Source: Kuafuiihalomonas sp039024635
GTDB taxonomy: Bacteria > Myxococcota > Kuafuiibacteriia > Kuafuiibacteriales > Kuafuiibacteriaceae
Direction of reading: 5' to 3'
Length of the DNA stretch: 64,000 nt
Assembly (NCBI GenBank): GCA_039024635.1
Contig: JBCCQA010000018.1
Coordinates: 1-64,000 of the forward strand
Each line of letters begins with the position of its first letter. Within the stretch, counting starts at the first letter, position 1. Under the pieces are notes generated by a model. It was not told the DNA's origin. It made no database searches and saw only the letters and a program-made list of their open reading frames with translations. The translations under genes and the position numbers were made by a program. This document shows positions 30,531 through 38,957 of the stretch, in pieces.

Positions 30531-30961
30531 ATGAGTTCGAAGCGCTCTTGGCATCCCTTTGCGAGAACCCAGAGGTGGTCGGAGCGGTCTTGTGCGACGA
30601 CGAAGGCGAGATGGTGGCGACGAGCCGCGGACCGGCCGAGCTCCCAGTGGGTGCGGAGGAACAGGCGGTCCGCCACATGCCCTCTGCTTTGTCGGCGGAC
30701 GTCCCGGCGCCCGAGTTCTTGCTTCGTCTGGGCAGCGCCGAGACATGTGGCCCGCTGCGCTTGATGCAGCGCATCGCCAAGCGAGGCGCGGCGGGTGAAG
30801 TGCAGATCGTAGCCGTTCGCTACCGTGAGCTCGATGTCCTCGTTCATGCTCTGCCCGAGGATTTCTACGTCGTTGTGTTTGTGCGTCGCCCGAACTTGTT
30901 GGCCGGACTCAGAGCGCGTCTTGAGGCCGTAGGGCAGGCGCTCAGCGGGCAGCTCCAATGA
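30512..30961 (+). CDS. Roadblock/LC7-like protein
   Basis: The 149-residue protein begins like Roadblock/LC7 proteins (FEALLASLCENPEVVGAVLCDDEGEMVATS) and keeps the alternating helix and strand pattern (VQIVAVRYRELDVLVHALPEDFYVVVFV). Such proteins (for example MglB) often modulate small GTPases or ATPases. No GTPase gene is adjacent; an AAA+ ATPase lies two genes downstream. The assignment is moderate. Confidence 0.6.
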   Translation: MVGNELNEFEALLASLCENPEVVGAVLCDDEGEMVATSRGPAELPVGAEEQAVRHMPSALSADVPAPEFLLRLGSAETCGPLRLMQRIAKRGAAGEVQIVAVRYRELDVLVHALPEDFYVVVFVRRPNLLAGLRARLEAVGQALSGQLQ

Positions 30962-30994
30962 CTCCCATGGGCGCCTGTGGTACCTCTGTTCCTC

Positions 30995-31561
30995 ATGGGC
31001 GCGGAGCTGGAAGTCGACTTCGTCGTTTATCTGGGCGACCCCGACGACGGCGCGGAAGCCATTGAAAGCCGGGCTGCCATAGCGCTCGAGAACATCGGGC
31101 AGCGCCTCGACTGGCCCGACGTGTACGGCGCCATCACGGTCCGCGAAAAAGGCGAGCCCGTGCTCTCCCTCCGTCCGGACCCTCTATTTTCCTTGGTGAC
31201 CAACACGGTCAAAGCGCTCCCCTACGTCATCGAGGGAGAAGCTGAGACGGTGCTCTTGGCTGAGAGTGAGCATGGTCTTCTGCTGGAGCCAGCCGGCAAC
31301 GACGCCATGGTCTCGTTTTTCGTCGGCGACCCCTACGAGCCCGAGAGCTTCCTCCTCGAGCCCAAGTCGGTGCCATTGGGAGAGCTGGGTACCCAGGTGC
31401 TGGGAATGGGGGAACGACTTCGCGACCTGATGCGGGCCAGCGACCCGCAGATCTTCGACAGGGACGACTACTCAGGGAGCCTGCTGAACTTTCTGGAAGA
31501 GGGCCGTGACCGGTTGAAGACCTTCGAGCTCAAGGTCGAGCGCGGCCTTCGAGTCGAGTAG
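30995..31561 (+). CDS. hypothetical acidic protein
   Basis: The 188-residue acidic protein has alternating hydrophobic strands and acidic loops (LEVDFVVYLGDPDDGAEAIESRAAIALENI, VSFFVGDPYEPESFLLEPKSVPLGEL) and a C-terminal helix. No signal or membrane segment. I do not recognise a family. It lies 3 bp before the AAA+ gene and is probably made with it. An in-frame start at 30977 is also possible. Confidence 0.65.
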   Translation: MGAELEVDFVVYLGDPDDGAEAIESRAAIALENIGQRLDWPDVYGAITVREKGEPVLSLRPDPLFSLVTNTVKALPYVIEGEAETVLLAESEHGLLLEPAGNDAMVSFFVGDPYEPESFLLEPKSVPLGELGTQVLGMGERLRDLMRASDPQIFDRDDYSGSLLNFLEEGRDRLKTFELKVERGLRVE

Positions 31562-31564
31562 CCC

Positions 31565-33049
31565 GTGAGCCTCCTCGACCCACTTGCTCGTCAACTCGCG
31601 CTCCTCACCCGAGCTGGCTATCCCATCATCTACGTCGTCTCACACGAAGAGGAGCGGGCGGAGGCCATTGTTCGAAGGGCAGCGACTGGAACGAAGCAGA
31701 AGGTCATTCGGTGGACGGCTTCTCGGGGCTTCGACGAAGAAGAGGGTGAGCTGGACGCCGAAGAGGCGATTCAGCGACTCGATGCCGAGGATGAGCCGGC
31801 CTTGGTCCTCATGCTCGACCTTCACCAGCGCCTGAACGACCCCCGGGTGAGCCGTCGCTTGCGCGATCGTTTTGAGGGCTTCGTGGCCCGGCAACAAACG
31901 CTGGTCGTGGTGGCGCCCGTCCTCGCCCTCCCAGCCGAACTCGAGAAGGACGTCGCCGTCATCGATCTGCCTCTGCCCAAGACCGAGGAGATGAACCAGG
32001 TCTTGAGCCAGGTGGCGGCCCAGGAGGGTTTGGAGGTGTCGGCCGGGGATGCGGCCGTTCGGGCCGCTCTGGGACTGACGGCGAAGGAGGCCCGTCGGAT
32101 TTTCCGAAAGGTGCTCGTTCAACGAAAAGGGTTAGAGACCTCGGATCTCGGCCTGGTGGTAGAAGAGAAGAAGAACGCCCTCCGCACCACCGACAGCCTG
32201 GAGTTCCATGAACTCGGACCGAGCCTAGGAGATGTGGGTGGCCTCGACGCCTTGAAGCGTTGGCTGGGCGAACGAAGCCGAGCCTTCGGGCCTGATGCCC
32301 GGGCCTTCGGGCTGCCGGCCCCTAAGGGCCTCCTGCTTTTGGGCGTTCAGGGCTGTGGCAAGAGCCTCTCCGCCAAGGCCGTGGCCGAGCTCTGGAAGTT
32401 CCCTCTCCTGCGCCTCGACCTTTCGGCGGTCTTCTCCGGCGCGAGCCCGCCCGAAGCCGCCATTCGTCAGGGCATCAAAGTCTCCGAGAGCTTGGCTCCC
32501 GTCGTTCTCTGGGTCGACGAAATCGAGAAGGGTTTTGCTCAGGTCGATGCCGACGACAGCGGCAGCCGGGTCTTCGGTTCCTTTCTGACCTGGCTGGCCG
32601 AGAAGACGAGCGAAGTCTTCGTAGTGGCCACTGCCAACGAGGTGCGAGGCCTTCCTCCGGAGCTCCTCCGAAGGGGGCGCTTCGACGAAGTCTTCTTCGT
32701 GGACCTGCCCAACCCCAAGGAGCGGCTCCAGATCCTCCAAATCCACCTGGAGCGACGTGGCCGACGGCCCGAGGACTACGCCGGCCTGGAGGGCTTGGCA
32801 CGCCGGGCCGAACACCTATCGGGGGCCGAGCTGGAGCAGGTCGTCGTTGCCGGGCTGTACAGGGCCTTCGCGGCCAAGCGGGAACTGAGCGACGAGGATC
32901 TGGATATCGGCCTCCAGCAGACCGTGCCCCTGTACGCAACCTACGAGGAAAAAATCAAAGCACTCAGAGACTGGGCGAAGACCCGGGCGCGTCCGGCGAC
33001 CCAAGACGCATCGGTCTTGGACCTCTTTGAGCGAACGGGAGAGGCCTGA
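31565..33049 (+). CDS. Ycf46-like AAA+ ATPase
   Basis: The 494-residue protein has a non-catalytic N-terminal half (about 1-205; YPIIYVVSHEEERAEAIV) and a C-terminal AAA+ core. Walker A is GVQGCGKS (260-267), Walker B VVLWVDEIEKG (313-323), with sensor VVATANE and arginine finger RRGRFDEVFF. This order matches Ycf46, a family of chloroplasts and bacteria linked in cyanobacteria to carbon response but poorly characterised. No protease or membrane domain is attached. Confidence 0.85.
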   Translation: MSLLDPLARQLALLTRAGYPIIYVVSHEEERAEAIVRRAATGTKQKVIRWTASRGFDEEEGELDAEEAIQRLDAEDEPALVLMLDLHQRLNDPRVSRRLRDRFEGFVARQQTLVVVAPVLALPAELEKDVAVIDLPLPKTEEMNQVLSQVAAQEGLEVSAGDAAVRAALGLTAKEARRIFRKVLVQRKGLETSDLGLVVEEKKNALRTTDSLEFHELGPSLGDVGGLDALKRWLGERSRAFGPDARAFGLPAPKGLLLLGVQGCGKSLSAKAVAELWKFPLLRLDLSAVFSGASPPEAAIRQGIKVSESLAPVVLWVDEIEKGFAQVDADDSGSRVFGSFLTWLAEKTSEVFVVATANEVRGLPPELLRRGRFDEVFFVDLPNPKERLQILQIHLERRGRRPEDYAGLEGLARRAEHLSGAELEQVVVAGLYRAFAAKRELSDEDLDIGLQQTVPLYATYEEKIKALRDWAKTRARPATQDASVLDLFERTGEA

Positions 33050-33052
33050 GCC

Positions 33053-34804
33053 TCAGCCACCGCCCGAGATCACTGTGAGGCTGAAGGCTCTGGAAGCGGT
33101 CTGAGCGCCGCTGTCCGTGACTGTGACCGTGAAGTTGAAGGTCCCGGTTTGGGTTGGAAAGCCCAGGAGCAGCGTCGACGGGGTTCCTTGATTCTGGATC
33201 TGAAGACCGTCGGGTAGACTACCGCCGGAAATGGTCCACGTGTAGCCGAAGGTGGTGCCACCGCTCGCCACGATCTGGGCCAGGTAGCCTTCGTCGGTCA
33301 TGGCGGCGGGCAAGGTGGAGGTCGTGACGGCCAACGGAGTCACCGGTGGGTCGATGGTGAGGATCAGTTCCCGAGTCACGAACTCACCGTCGTCGTCCGT
33401 CACGCGGTACCGTACCGGAAAGAGCCCAAACTGCCGGGGCGTACCGGCGATGAGACCTGAGTCCGACAGCATCAGGCCGTCAGGAAGTGCGCCCGCGTCG
33501 ATGGACCACGTGAACGGTTCGACACCGCCCGTCGCCTGGAGGGTCGCCGCGTAAGGAAGGGCCGTTGCGCCGTCGGGAAGGGAGCTGGTCGTGATCTCGA
33601 GCAGTGCGCTTTCGATGGCCAAGCCGATTTCCCGCTGGCTGGTCGTTCCCAGGGAGTCTTCGACCTCGACGACGATCTGTGTTTCTTCGGACACCAGCGG
33701 GGTGCCTGTGATCGCTGGCCCCGTGATGGCGAGGCCCTGGGGAAGGCCTTGAGGTGCGTCCCAAGTGTAGGGGGGTACGCCGCCGAAGGCACGAAGCCCC
33801 GATTCGTAGACTTCACCGACCCTTCCCGGCGCGGTGCTCGAAGTCAGGACGATGAGCGGCTCGGGGGGCGATATGGAGAGGGTGAGGGCTCGGGTGGCCA
33901 CGTTGCCCTCGGAGTCCTGCACGCGGAACTCTACGCCGGTTGCCACGACCTCGGTGGGTGTGCCGACGATGTGCGCGCTTGGGGTTCCGCTTTCGAGCCT
34001 CAGGCCGGCGGGCAGGCCATTGAAGCTCCATGTGTAGGCCTCGCCCGTGCCGCCGATGGCGGTCACGGTCTCGTCGTAAGGTGTGCCCCGAGAGCCGCCG
34101 GCGAGCCGGGTGGTGGTGATTTCCAACGGAAGCGTACCGTCCTGGATGACGAGGGCCAGGGTTGCAGTGGCAACGTTGGCGCCGCTGTCCTGGACCTCGA
34201 TGCCAACGCTAAACTCGCCCGAGACACTCGGGGTGCCGCTGATGCGGGTGGAAAGGGTGCCCGAGGGGGCGATCTCCAGGCCAGCGGGAAGGGAGTCGTT
34301 GAGAATGCGCCAGCCATAGCTTGTTTCGGTGCCGCCTCGAGCACCGATGGCGGCCTCGTACGGGGTGCCGATCCGGCCACCAGGCAGCGGGGAGCCCGTG
34401 GTAATGCGGAGAGGGTCGAGGGGGGCGATGACCCGAAGGGTGTAGCTCCCTCGAACGACGTCATCGCTCCCGCGGGCCTCCAGTACGAAGGTGAAGACGC
34501 CAGGTTCTTCAGGAGTGCCGGAAATGCCCACGCTTCGGTTGCGGACGGTCCCGTCGGTCTGGACGGTGCCTTCCGGTCCAACGAGCTGACCCAACCCGGT
34601 GGGGAGCGCACCCAGGACGCTCCAAGTGGGCGTGCCCCCGACGTCCCCCTCCAGGTCGAACTGGACCTGGTACAGCTGTCCGATGGTCGCATTGGGGACC
34701 GAACTAGGGGAAATTCGGAGATCGTCGTCGTCTGAACATGCTGCTGCGGCCGCGCACAGGGTGAACAACCCTAGGCTCCGCAGGGGACCTGCCGTGATTC
34801 TCAT
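33053..34804 (-). CDS. multi-repeat putative-Ig (He_PIG) lipoprotein
   Basis: The 583-residue protein has a lipoprotein signal (LCAAAAACSDDDD) and about six He_PIG/Ig-like repeats of 80-95 residues. The recurring pattern is GxxYxxxxxAxGG...YTWS...LPxGLxx...G.xxGTP...G.F....V.D, seen for example at IGTPYEAAIGARGG and EGYLAQIVASGG. It is probably a surface-exposed, stalk-like outer membrane protein. It ends 3 bp from the convergent AAA gene. Confidence 0.88.
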   Translation of the reverse strand: MRITAGPLRSLGLFTLCAAAAACSDDDDLRISPSSVPNATIGQLYQVQFDLEGDVGGTPTWSVLGALPTGLGQLVGPEGTVQTDGTVRNRSVGISGTPEEPGVFTFVLEARGSDDVVRGSYTLRVIAPLDPLRITTGSPLPGGRIGTPYEAAIGARGGTETSYGWRILNDSLPAGLEIAPSGTLSTRISGTPSVSGEFSVGIEVQDSGANVATATLALVIQDGTLPLEITTTRLAGGSRGTPYDETVTAIGGTGEAYTWSFNGLPAGLRLESGTPSAHIVGTPTEVVATGVEFRVQDSEGNVATRALTLSISPPEPLIVLTSSTAPGRVGEVYESGLRAFGGVPPYTWDAPQGLPQGLAITGPAITGTPLVSEETQIVVEVEDSLGTTSQREIGLAIESALLEITTSSLPDGATALPYAATLQATGGVEPFTWSIDAGALPDGLMLSDSGLIAGTPRQFGLFPVRYRVTDDDGEFVTRELILTIDPPVTPLAVTTSTLPAAMTDEGYLAQIVASGGTTFGYTWTISGGSLPDGLQIQNQGTPSTLLLGFPTQTGTFNFTVTVTDSGAQTASRAFSLTVISGGG

Positions 34805-34820
34805 CGCTTCGTCGCGGCTC

Positions 34821-34856
34821 CGTCACACCGCATCCAGCCCTCTGACCCATGTGACG
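34821..34856 (+). repeat. inverted repeat in divergent promoter region
   Basis: CGTCACA (34821-34827) and TGTGACG (34850-34856) are perfect inverted arms 22 bp apart in the 135-bp gap between the Ig-repeat lipoprotein and the bactofilin operon. A regulator site is possible; the spacing does not match a CRP site. Confidence 0.25.
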
Positions 34857-34939
34857 GACATCCGCAAGGTCGCGATTGCCTAGGGGCGCCAAAAACTGGG
34901 TCGCTTGCGCGAGGTCAGGGCCGCGGATAGGCCTGGCTT

Positions 34940-35284
34940 GTGGCCGAGCCGGAAGGGAGCATTGGGGCGAAGACCGTCGTTCGCGGGACCTTGAAGGGTA
35001 CCGGGGCCGTGAAGGTGAGCGGTCAGCTGGAGGGTCGGGTGGAGATCGATGATGCCTTCGAGGTCAACTCCGAAGCCCAAGTCGACGCCGAAGTGCACGC
35101 CAAGAGTGTTCGTCTGGAGGGCTGTTGCCGTGGTTCGGTCCACGCCCAGCGGCTCATCCTGGGCGCCGGAGGATTCATGGCGGGGGAGGCCGTCGTGGAA
35201 GAGTTTCAGGTGGAGGAAGGGGCGCGCTGGGGGGGGCGCCTGCGTATGAAGCTGGATCTGCCCAGTGGAGTGGAAAGCGCATGA
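34940..35284 (+). CDS. bactofilin (first of three)
   Basis: The 114-residue protein is a short beta-helix polymer of the bactofilin type, with regular hydrophobic spacing: GAKTVVRGTLKGTGAVKVSG, LEGRVEIDDAFEVNS and VDAEVHAKSVRLEG. Bactofilins form nucleotide-free cytoskeletal filaments. Start is GTG. It overlaps the next bactofilin as ATGA. Confidence 0.85.
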   Translation: MAEPEGSIGAKTVVRGTLKGTGAVKVSGQLEGRVEIDDAFEVNSEAQVDAEVHAKSVRLEGCCRGSVHAQRLILGAGGFMAGEAVVEEFQVEEGARWGGRLRMKLDLPSGVESA

Positions 35285-35598
35285 GTAAGACGTTCATCGG
35301 ACCCAGCCTCACCGTAGAAGGCGATGTGGAAGGCGAGGACGAGCTCGTGATCGCTGGAACGGTACGGGGCGCACGGGTTCAGGGCAAAGAGGTCCTGGTG
35401 GAGAAGGGCGGTCAGGTCGAAGCCTCCGTCGAAGCGGATAGCCTCCGGGTCTCGGGCCGGGTTCAAGGCAACGCGAACGCTCGGGCTCGCGTGGAGCTCG
35501 CCGCCGAAGGCCAAATGGAGGGCGACGTTCGTGCACCGCGGGTAGTGCTAGCCGACGGCGCGCGATTCAAGGGCCACATCGAGACCGGGATCGAGTGA
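35281..35598 (+). CDS. bactofilin (second of three)
   Basis: The 105-residue protein is an almost bare bactofilin core: KTFIGPSLTVEGDVEGEDEL, VEKGGQVEASVEADSLRVSG and VVLADGARFKGHIETG. I chose the ATG at 35281, which overlaps the preceding stop; the longer in-frame version translates unrelated sequence. It overlaps the third bactofilin gene by four bases. Confidence 0.87.
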   Translation: MSKTFIGPSLTVEGDVEGEDELVIAGTVRGARVQGKEVLVEKGGQVEASVEADSLRVSGRVQGNANARARVELAAEGQMEGDVRAPRVVLADGARFKGHIETGIE

Positions 35599-36035
35599 TG
35601 CGGGACGGTGAGGGTTCGACCATCGAACGCCGGACGCGGGTCCGGGGCCGTGTTCATGCCCGAGAGCCCGTGCGTATTCGAGGCCGAATCGACGGGCGTG
35701 TCGATGGTGAGCTGGTGGTGATCGAGGAAGGCGCCGTCGTCGTAGGCGACGTAAGCGGCCGAGAAGTTCGAGTCCAGGGCATCGTGCTTGGCCGGATCGA
35801 CGGCGCGGAGAGGGTCTGGCTCGGCGCCAGCGCCCAAGTCCGAGGGGCCCTTGTCACCCCGGTCTTGAGCGCGGAGCTCGGCGCCCGGGCCGACGCCGAT
35901 CTGCGGGTGGGCGAGATCGATGCCGGCGCCATCCCCGAAGAAGCCGAGTCCCAGACCGAGGCGCCGCGGCCCAAACTCAGCGCCGTCCCCGGCTCGGAGG
36001 GCCCTCGGGTGGTGGTGGTCAAGAAACGCTCATGA
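35595..36035 (+). CDS. bactofilin (third of three) with C-terminal tail
   Basis: The 146-residue protein has bactofilin strands (TRVRGRVHAREPVRIRGRID, GAVVVGDVSGREVRVQGIVL) followed by an approximately 40-residue Pro/Glu-rich tail ending RVVVVKKRS. Start is GTG overlapping the previous stop, or the ATG three bases later. It overlaps pyrE as ATGA. Confidence 0.85.
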   Translation: MMRDGEGSTIERRTRVRGRVHAREPVRIRGRIDGRVDGELVVIEEGAVVVGDVSGREVRVQGIVLGRIDGAERVWLGASAQVRGALVTPVLSAELGARADADLRVGEIDAGAIPEEAESQTEAPRPKLSAVPGSEGPRVVVVKKRS

Positions 36036-36616
36036 TGCTCCCTGAACTTCACGCCGCCAAAGACCGGCTGCTGGCGCTGCTGACGGAGCGTGCCTTCGCG
36101 GTCAAGAAGGTCACTCTGGCCAGCGGTCGCGAGAGCAACTTCTACGTGGACTGCAAACAGGTCACGCTCCACCCGGAAGGCGCCCTGCTCACCGGACTGG
36201 TGCTGGAAGGCATGGTCGCCGAACTCGAGGCGCCGATCGCGGCCGTGGGTGGTTTGACCTTGGGAGCCGACCCCATCGCGACGGCGGTGAGTTTGGTCTC
36301 GCAGCTTCGAGGGCGTCCGCGCCCGGCCTTCATCGTCCGCAAAGAGGCCAAAGGTCACGGCACGCGGCGCCACCTCGAGGGCGTCGAGGGACTTCCGGCG
36401 GGATGTGAGTTGGTGGTGCTGGAGGACGTGGTAACCACGGGCGCTTCGGCGTTGGAGGCGGTTCGACGCTGTCGAGAGGCGGGCTTCGTCGTCCGCCAGG
36501 TTCTGGGTTTGGTCGATCGAGAAGAGGGCGGGAAAGAGAACATCGAAGCCGCTTCCCTGACCTTGCGTTCGGCCTTTCGGCGTTCGGATTTTCCGGTGGC
36601 GATGCCTCCAGCCTGA
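36032..36616 (+). CDS. pyrE: orotate phosphoribosyltransferase
   Basis: The 194-residue enzyme adds PRPP to orotate in pyrimidine synthesis. The PRPP site VVLEDVVTTGASALEAV and the family start FAVKKVTLASGRESNFYVDCKQ (in two parts) are present, with FIVRKEAKGHG giving the flexible-loop Lys. It is the last gene of the bactofilin operon and ends 3 bp from convergent nadB. Confidence 0.94.
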   Translation: MMLPELHAAKDRLLALLTERAFAVKKVTLASGRESNFYVDCKQVTLHPEGALLTGLVLEGMVAELEAPIAAVGGLTLGADPIATAVSLVSQLRGRPRPAFIVRKEAKGHGTRRHLEGVEGLPAGCELVVLEDVVTTGASALEAVRRCREAGFVVRQVLGLVDREEGGKENIEAASLTLRSAFRRSDFPVAMPPA

Positions 36617-36619
36617 GGA

Positions 36620-38248
36620 TCAGATCAGGTCGGCTCGCCGGAGGATGGTGTCTTGCGGATGCCCAGAGGAGAGCTCCGGATAGTCCAGAGTGAAATGCAG
36701 TCCCCGGCTCTCCTTCCGGCGAAGGGCGCAGTCGACGATGAGTTCGGCCACGCTAGAGATGTTCCGCAGCTCCACCAAGTCCCGAGAGACCGTCGCATTC
36801 CAGTAGTACTCGCGGATCTCCTCCGAAATGAGCTGGAGTCGGTTGCGAGCGCGAAGCAGCCGGCGGTCCGAGCGGACGATGCCAACGTAGTTCCACATCA
36901 GTCGCCGTATCTCGTCCCAGCACTGGGTGATGACGACGAGCTCGTCCGAGGGCACGGCCCGGCCCGGTTGCCAATCGACCAGGCCTTCAGCATCCAGCGG
37001 CGCGTCGAAGAAGGCCTTGCTCGCCGCCGCGGCTCGGTGGCCGAGCACGGCGCCCTCGAGTAGGCTGTTTGAGGCCAAGCGGTTGGCCCCGTGCATGCCT
37101 GAGCAGGCGACCTCGCCGGCCACGAAGAGTCCCGGGATGCTCGTTTCGCCGTCGACGTTGCATCGCACCCCTCCGCACACGTAGTGGGCGGCAGGAACGA
37201 CTGGGATGGGCTCCTTGCGCATGTCGACTCCGAAGCCGAGGCAGGTTTCGTGAATGTTGGGGAAACGCTTTTCCAGGAAGCCCGCATCCAGATGGGTCAT
37301 GTCCAGGAAGACGCAGTCGTTGCCCGTACGCTTCAGCTCCGAATCAATGGCGCGGGCTACGATGTCTCGAGGCGCCAACTCGGCCTGGGGATCGTAGTTG
37401 GGCATGAAGCGGCTGCCGTCCTCGCGAACGAGGCGCCCGCCCTCGCCTCGGAGCGCTTCTGAGATCAGGAAAGACTTGGCCTTGGGATGGAACAGGCAGG
37501 TGGGGTGGAACTGAATGAACTCCATGTTGGCCACTTCTGCCCCGGCCCTCCACGCCATCGCCACGCCGTCACCGGTCGCGACGTCCGGGTTGGAGGTGTA
37601 CAGGTAGACCTTGGAGGCTCCACCTGCGCCGAGCATGACCGCCTTCGCGAGCACGGTGATGACCTGGCCCGTGGATACATCAAGGACGTAGGCGCCGAGG
37701 CAGCGATTGCTCGTTCTGGGAGCCCGATGGGCCGGGCCGACCCGGAGTGCATCCAGGCGGCGCTCGGTCAGAAGGTCGACCGCGCAGTGTTGCTCGAGGA
37801 TGGTCACGTTGGGGAGCTGTTCGAGCGCACTGAGCATACCGCGCATGACTTCCGTCCCGGTGATGTCGCCCGCGTGGAGGACCCGACGCTGGCTGTGCCC
37901 CCCTTCTCGGGTCAGATCATAGGCGGAGTCTCCGTCCCTCCGGTCGAACTGAACGCCGTAGCCGATCAGGCGGTCGATGGCGGCGCGGCTCTCTTGCACG
38001 ATGGTCGAGACCACCTCCGGATGGCAAAGCCCCGCGCCGGCTTTCAGAGTGTCTTGGACATGGGACTCGACGGAGTCTTCGGGACTCAATACGGCCGCGA
38101 TGCCGCCCTGGGCGTATCGCGTGTTGGCCTCGTCGGCTTCCCGCTTCGTGACGATGACGACCCGCCGACCGGCTTCCGCGATGGGCAAGGCGTAAGCCAG
38201 CGCGCTAATGCCACTCCCGACTACCAACGCATCGCATTCCATCCGCAT
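36620..38248 (-). CDS. nadB: L-aspartate oxidase
   Basis: The FAD enzyme oxidises aspartate to iminoaspartate for NAD synthesis. Motifs: dinucleotide fold ALVVGSGISALAYAL, RYAQGGIAAV, FIQFHPTCLF, LISEALRGEGG, PRDIVARAID, AAHYVCGGV and HGANRLASNSLLE. I chose the ATG at 38248 (542 residues), just before the FAD fold; upstream in-frame codons overlap the divergent transglycosylase gene. No nadA or nadC is adjacent. Confidence 0.95.
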   Translation of the reverse strand: MRMECDALVVGSGISALAYALPIAEAGRRVVIVTKREADEANTRYAQGGIAAVLSPEDSVESHVQDTLKAGAGLCHPEVVSTIVQESRAAIDRLIGYGVQFDRRDGDSAYDLTREGGHSQRRVLHAGDITGTEVMRGMLSALEQLPNVTILEQHCAVDLLTERRLDALRVGPAHRAPRTSNRCLGAYVLDVSTGQVITVLAKAVMLGAGGASKVYLYTSNPDVATGDGVAMAWRAGAEVANMEFIQFHPTCLFHPKAKSFLISEALRGEGGRLVREDGSRFMPNYDPQAELAPRDIVARAIDSELKRTGNDCVFLDMTHLDAGFLEKRFPNIHETCLGFGVDMRKEPIPVVPAAHYVCGGVRCNVDGETSIPGLFVAGEVACSGMHGANRLASNSLLEGAVLGHRAAAASKAFFDAPLDAEGLVDWQPGRAVPSDELVVITQCWDEIRRLMWNYVGIVRSDRRLLRARNRLQLISEEIREYYWNATVSRDLVELRNISSVAELIVDCALRRKESRGLHFTLDYPELSSGHPQDTILRRADLI

Positions 38249-38264
38249 CCGTGAGAGGTACTCG

Positions 38265-38957
38265 ATGGCGCCTGAGGGGCCAACCGAAAGGGCTCCCGAC
38301 TTGCCTCCATCAGCCTGCCTGATAGTCTCGCCCGGCTTGCGAAGCGCGTTCATCATCGTCCTGGTGTGGATCCTCGGGCCGGCGATCGCGCAGGCCGAGC
38401 TGTACAGTTTCGTCGACGCTCAGGGGCGGCTTCACTTCACCAACGTCCCCGGCGATGCAGGCGCTCGGCCTTATCGAGGCGACGACATCGAGGGTTTCGG
38501 GGGTCAGCCACCCATCGTCATCGACCTTCCAGGATCGAGCGACACCGTGGCCTACCCCGTGGACGTGGCGCGCTACGACGTCATCATCGCTCGGGCAGCA
38601 CATCACTACGATCTGCCTTTTGCCTTTGTGAAGGCGGTGGCGAAGGTCGAGTCCAACTTCAACCCCAGGGCCATCTCTCCCGCGCAGGCCAAAGGGCTGA
38701 TGCAGCTGATGGACGCGACCGCCGAGTTCCTCGAAGTGCGGGACGTATTCGACCCGGAGCAGAACGTCTTCGGCGGGGCACGCTACCTGCGTCAGCTGGC
38801 CAATCAGTTCGACGGCGACCTGGCCTTGACCGCGGCGGCCTACAACTGCGGTCCGGACCGAGTGCGACGGCTGGGCCGAATACCCAACATTCGTGAGACA
38901 AAGGCTTACGTCCGACGTGTTCTTCAGGTGTACAAGCACTACGCCCAGAGGCGTTGA
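38265..38957 (+). CDS. SLT-type lytic transglycosylase with DUF4124 domain
   Basis: The 230-residue secreted enzyme cuts peptidoglycan glycan strands. After a signal segment (SAFIIVLVWILGPAIAQA) comes a DUF4124 motif (ELYSFVDAQGRLHFTNVPGD) and a C-terminal SLT domain with catalytic Glu in VAKVESNFNPRAIS, AKGLMQLM and AAYNCGPDRV. The ATG at 38265 follows GAGAGG and lies 16 bp from the divergent nadB start. The stop overlaps the next start (TGATG). Confidence 0.93.
   Translation: MAPEGPTERAPDLPPSACLIVSPGLRSAFIIVLVWILGPAIAQAELYSFVDAQGRLHFTNVPGDAGARPYRGDDIEGFGGQPPIVIDLPGSSDTVAYPVDVARYDVIIARAAHHYDLPFAFVKAVAKVESNFNPRAISPAQAKGLMQLMDATAEFLEVRDVFDPEQNVFGGARYLRQLANQFDGDLALTAAAYNCGPDRVRRLGRIPNIRETKAYVRRVLQVYKHYAQRR

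Noticed and set aside
33749..34735. 328-codon plus-strand frame
   Set aside because: Antisense to the Ig-repeat lipoprotein, whose repeats and lipobox are clear.
37487..38254. 255-codon plus-strand frame
   Set aside because: Antisense to nadB, which has all family motifs.
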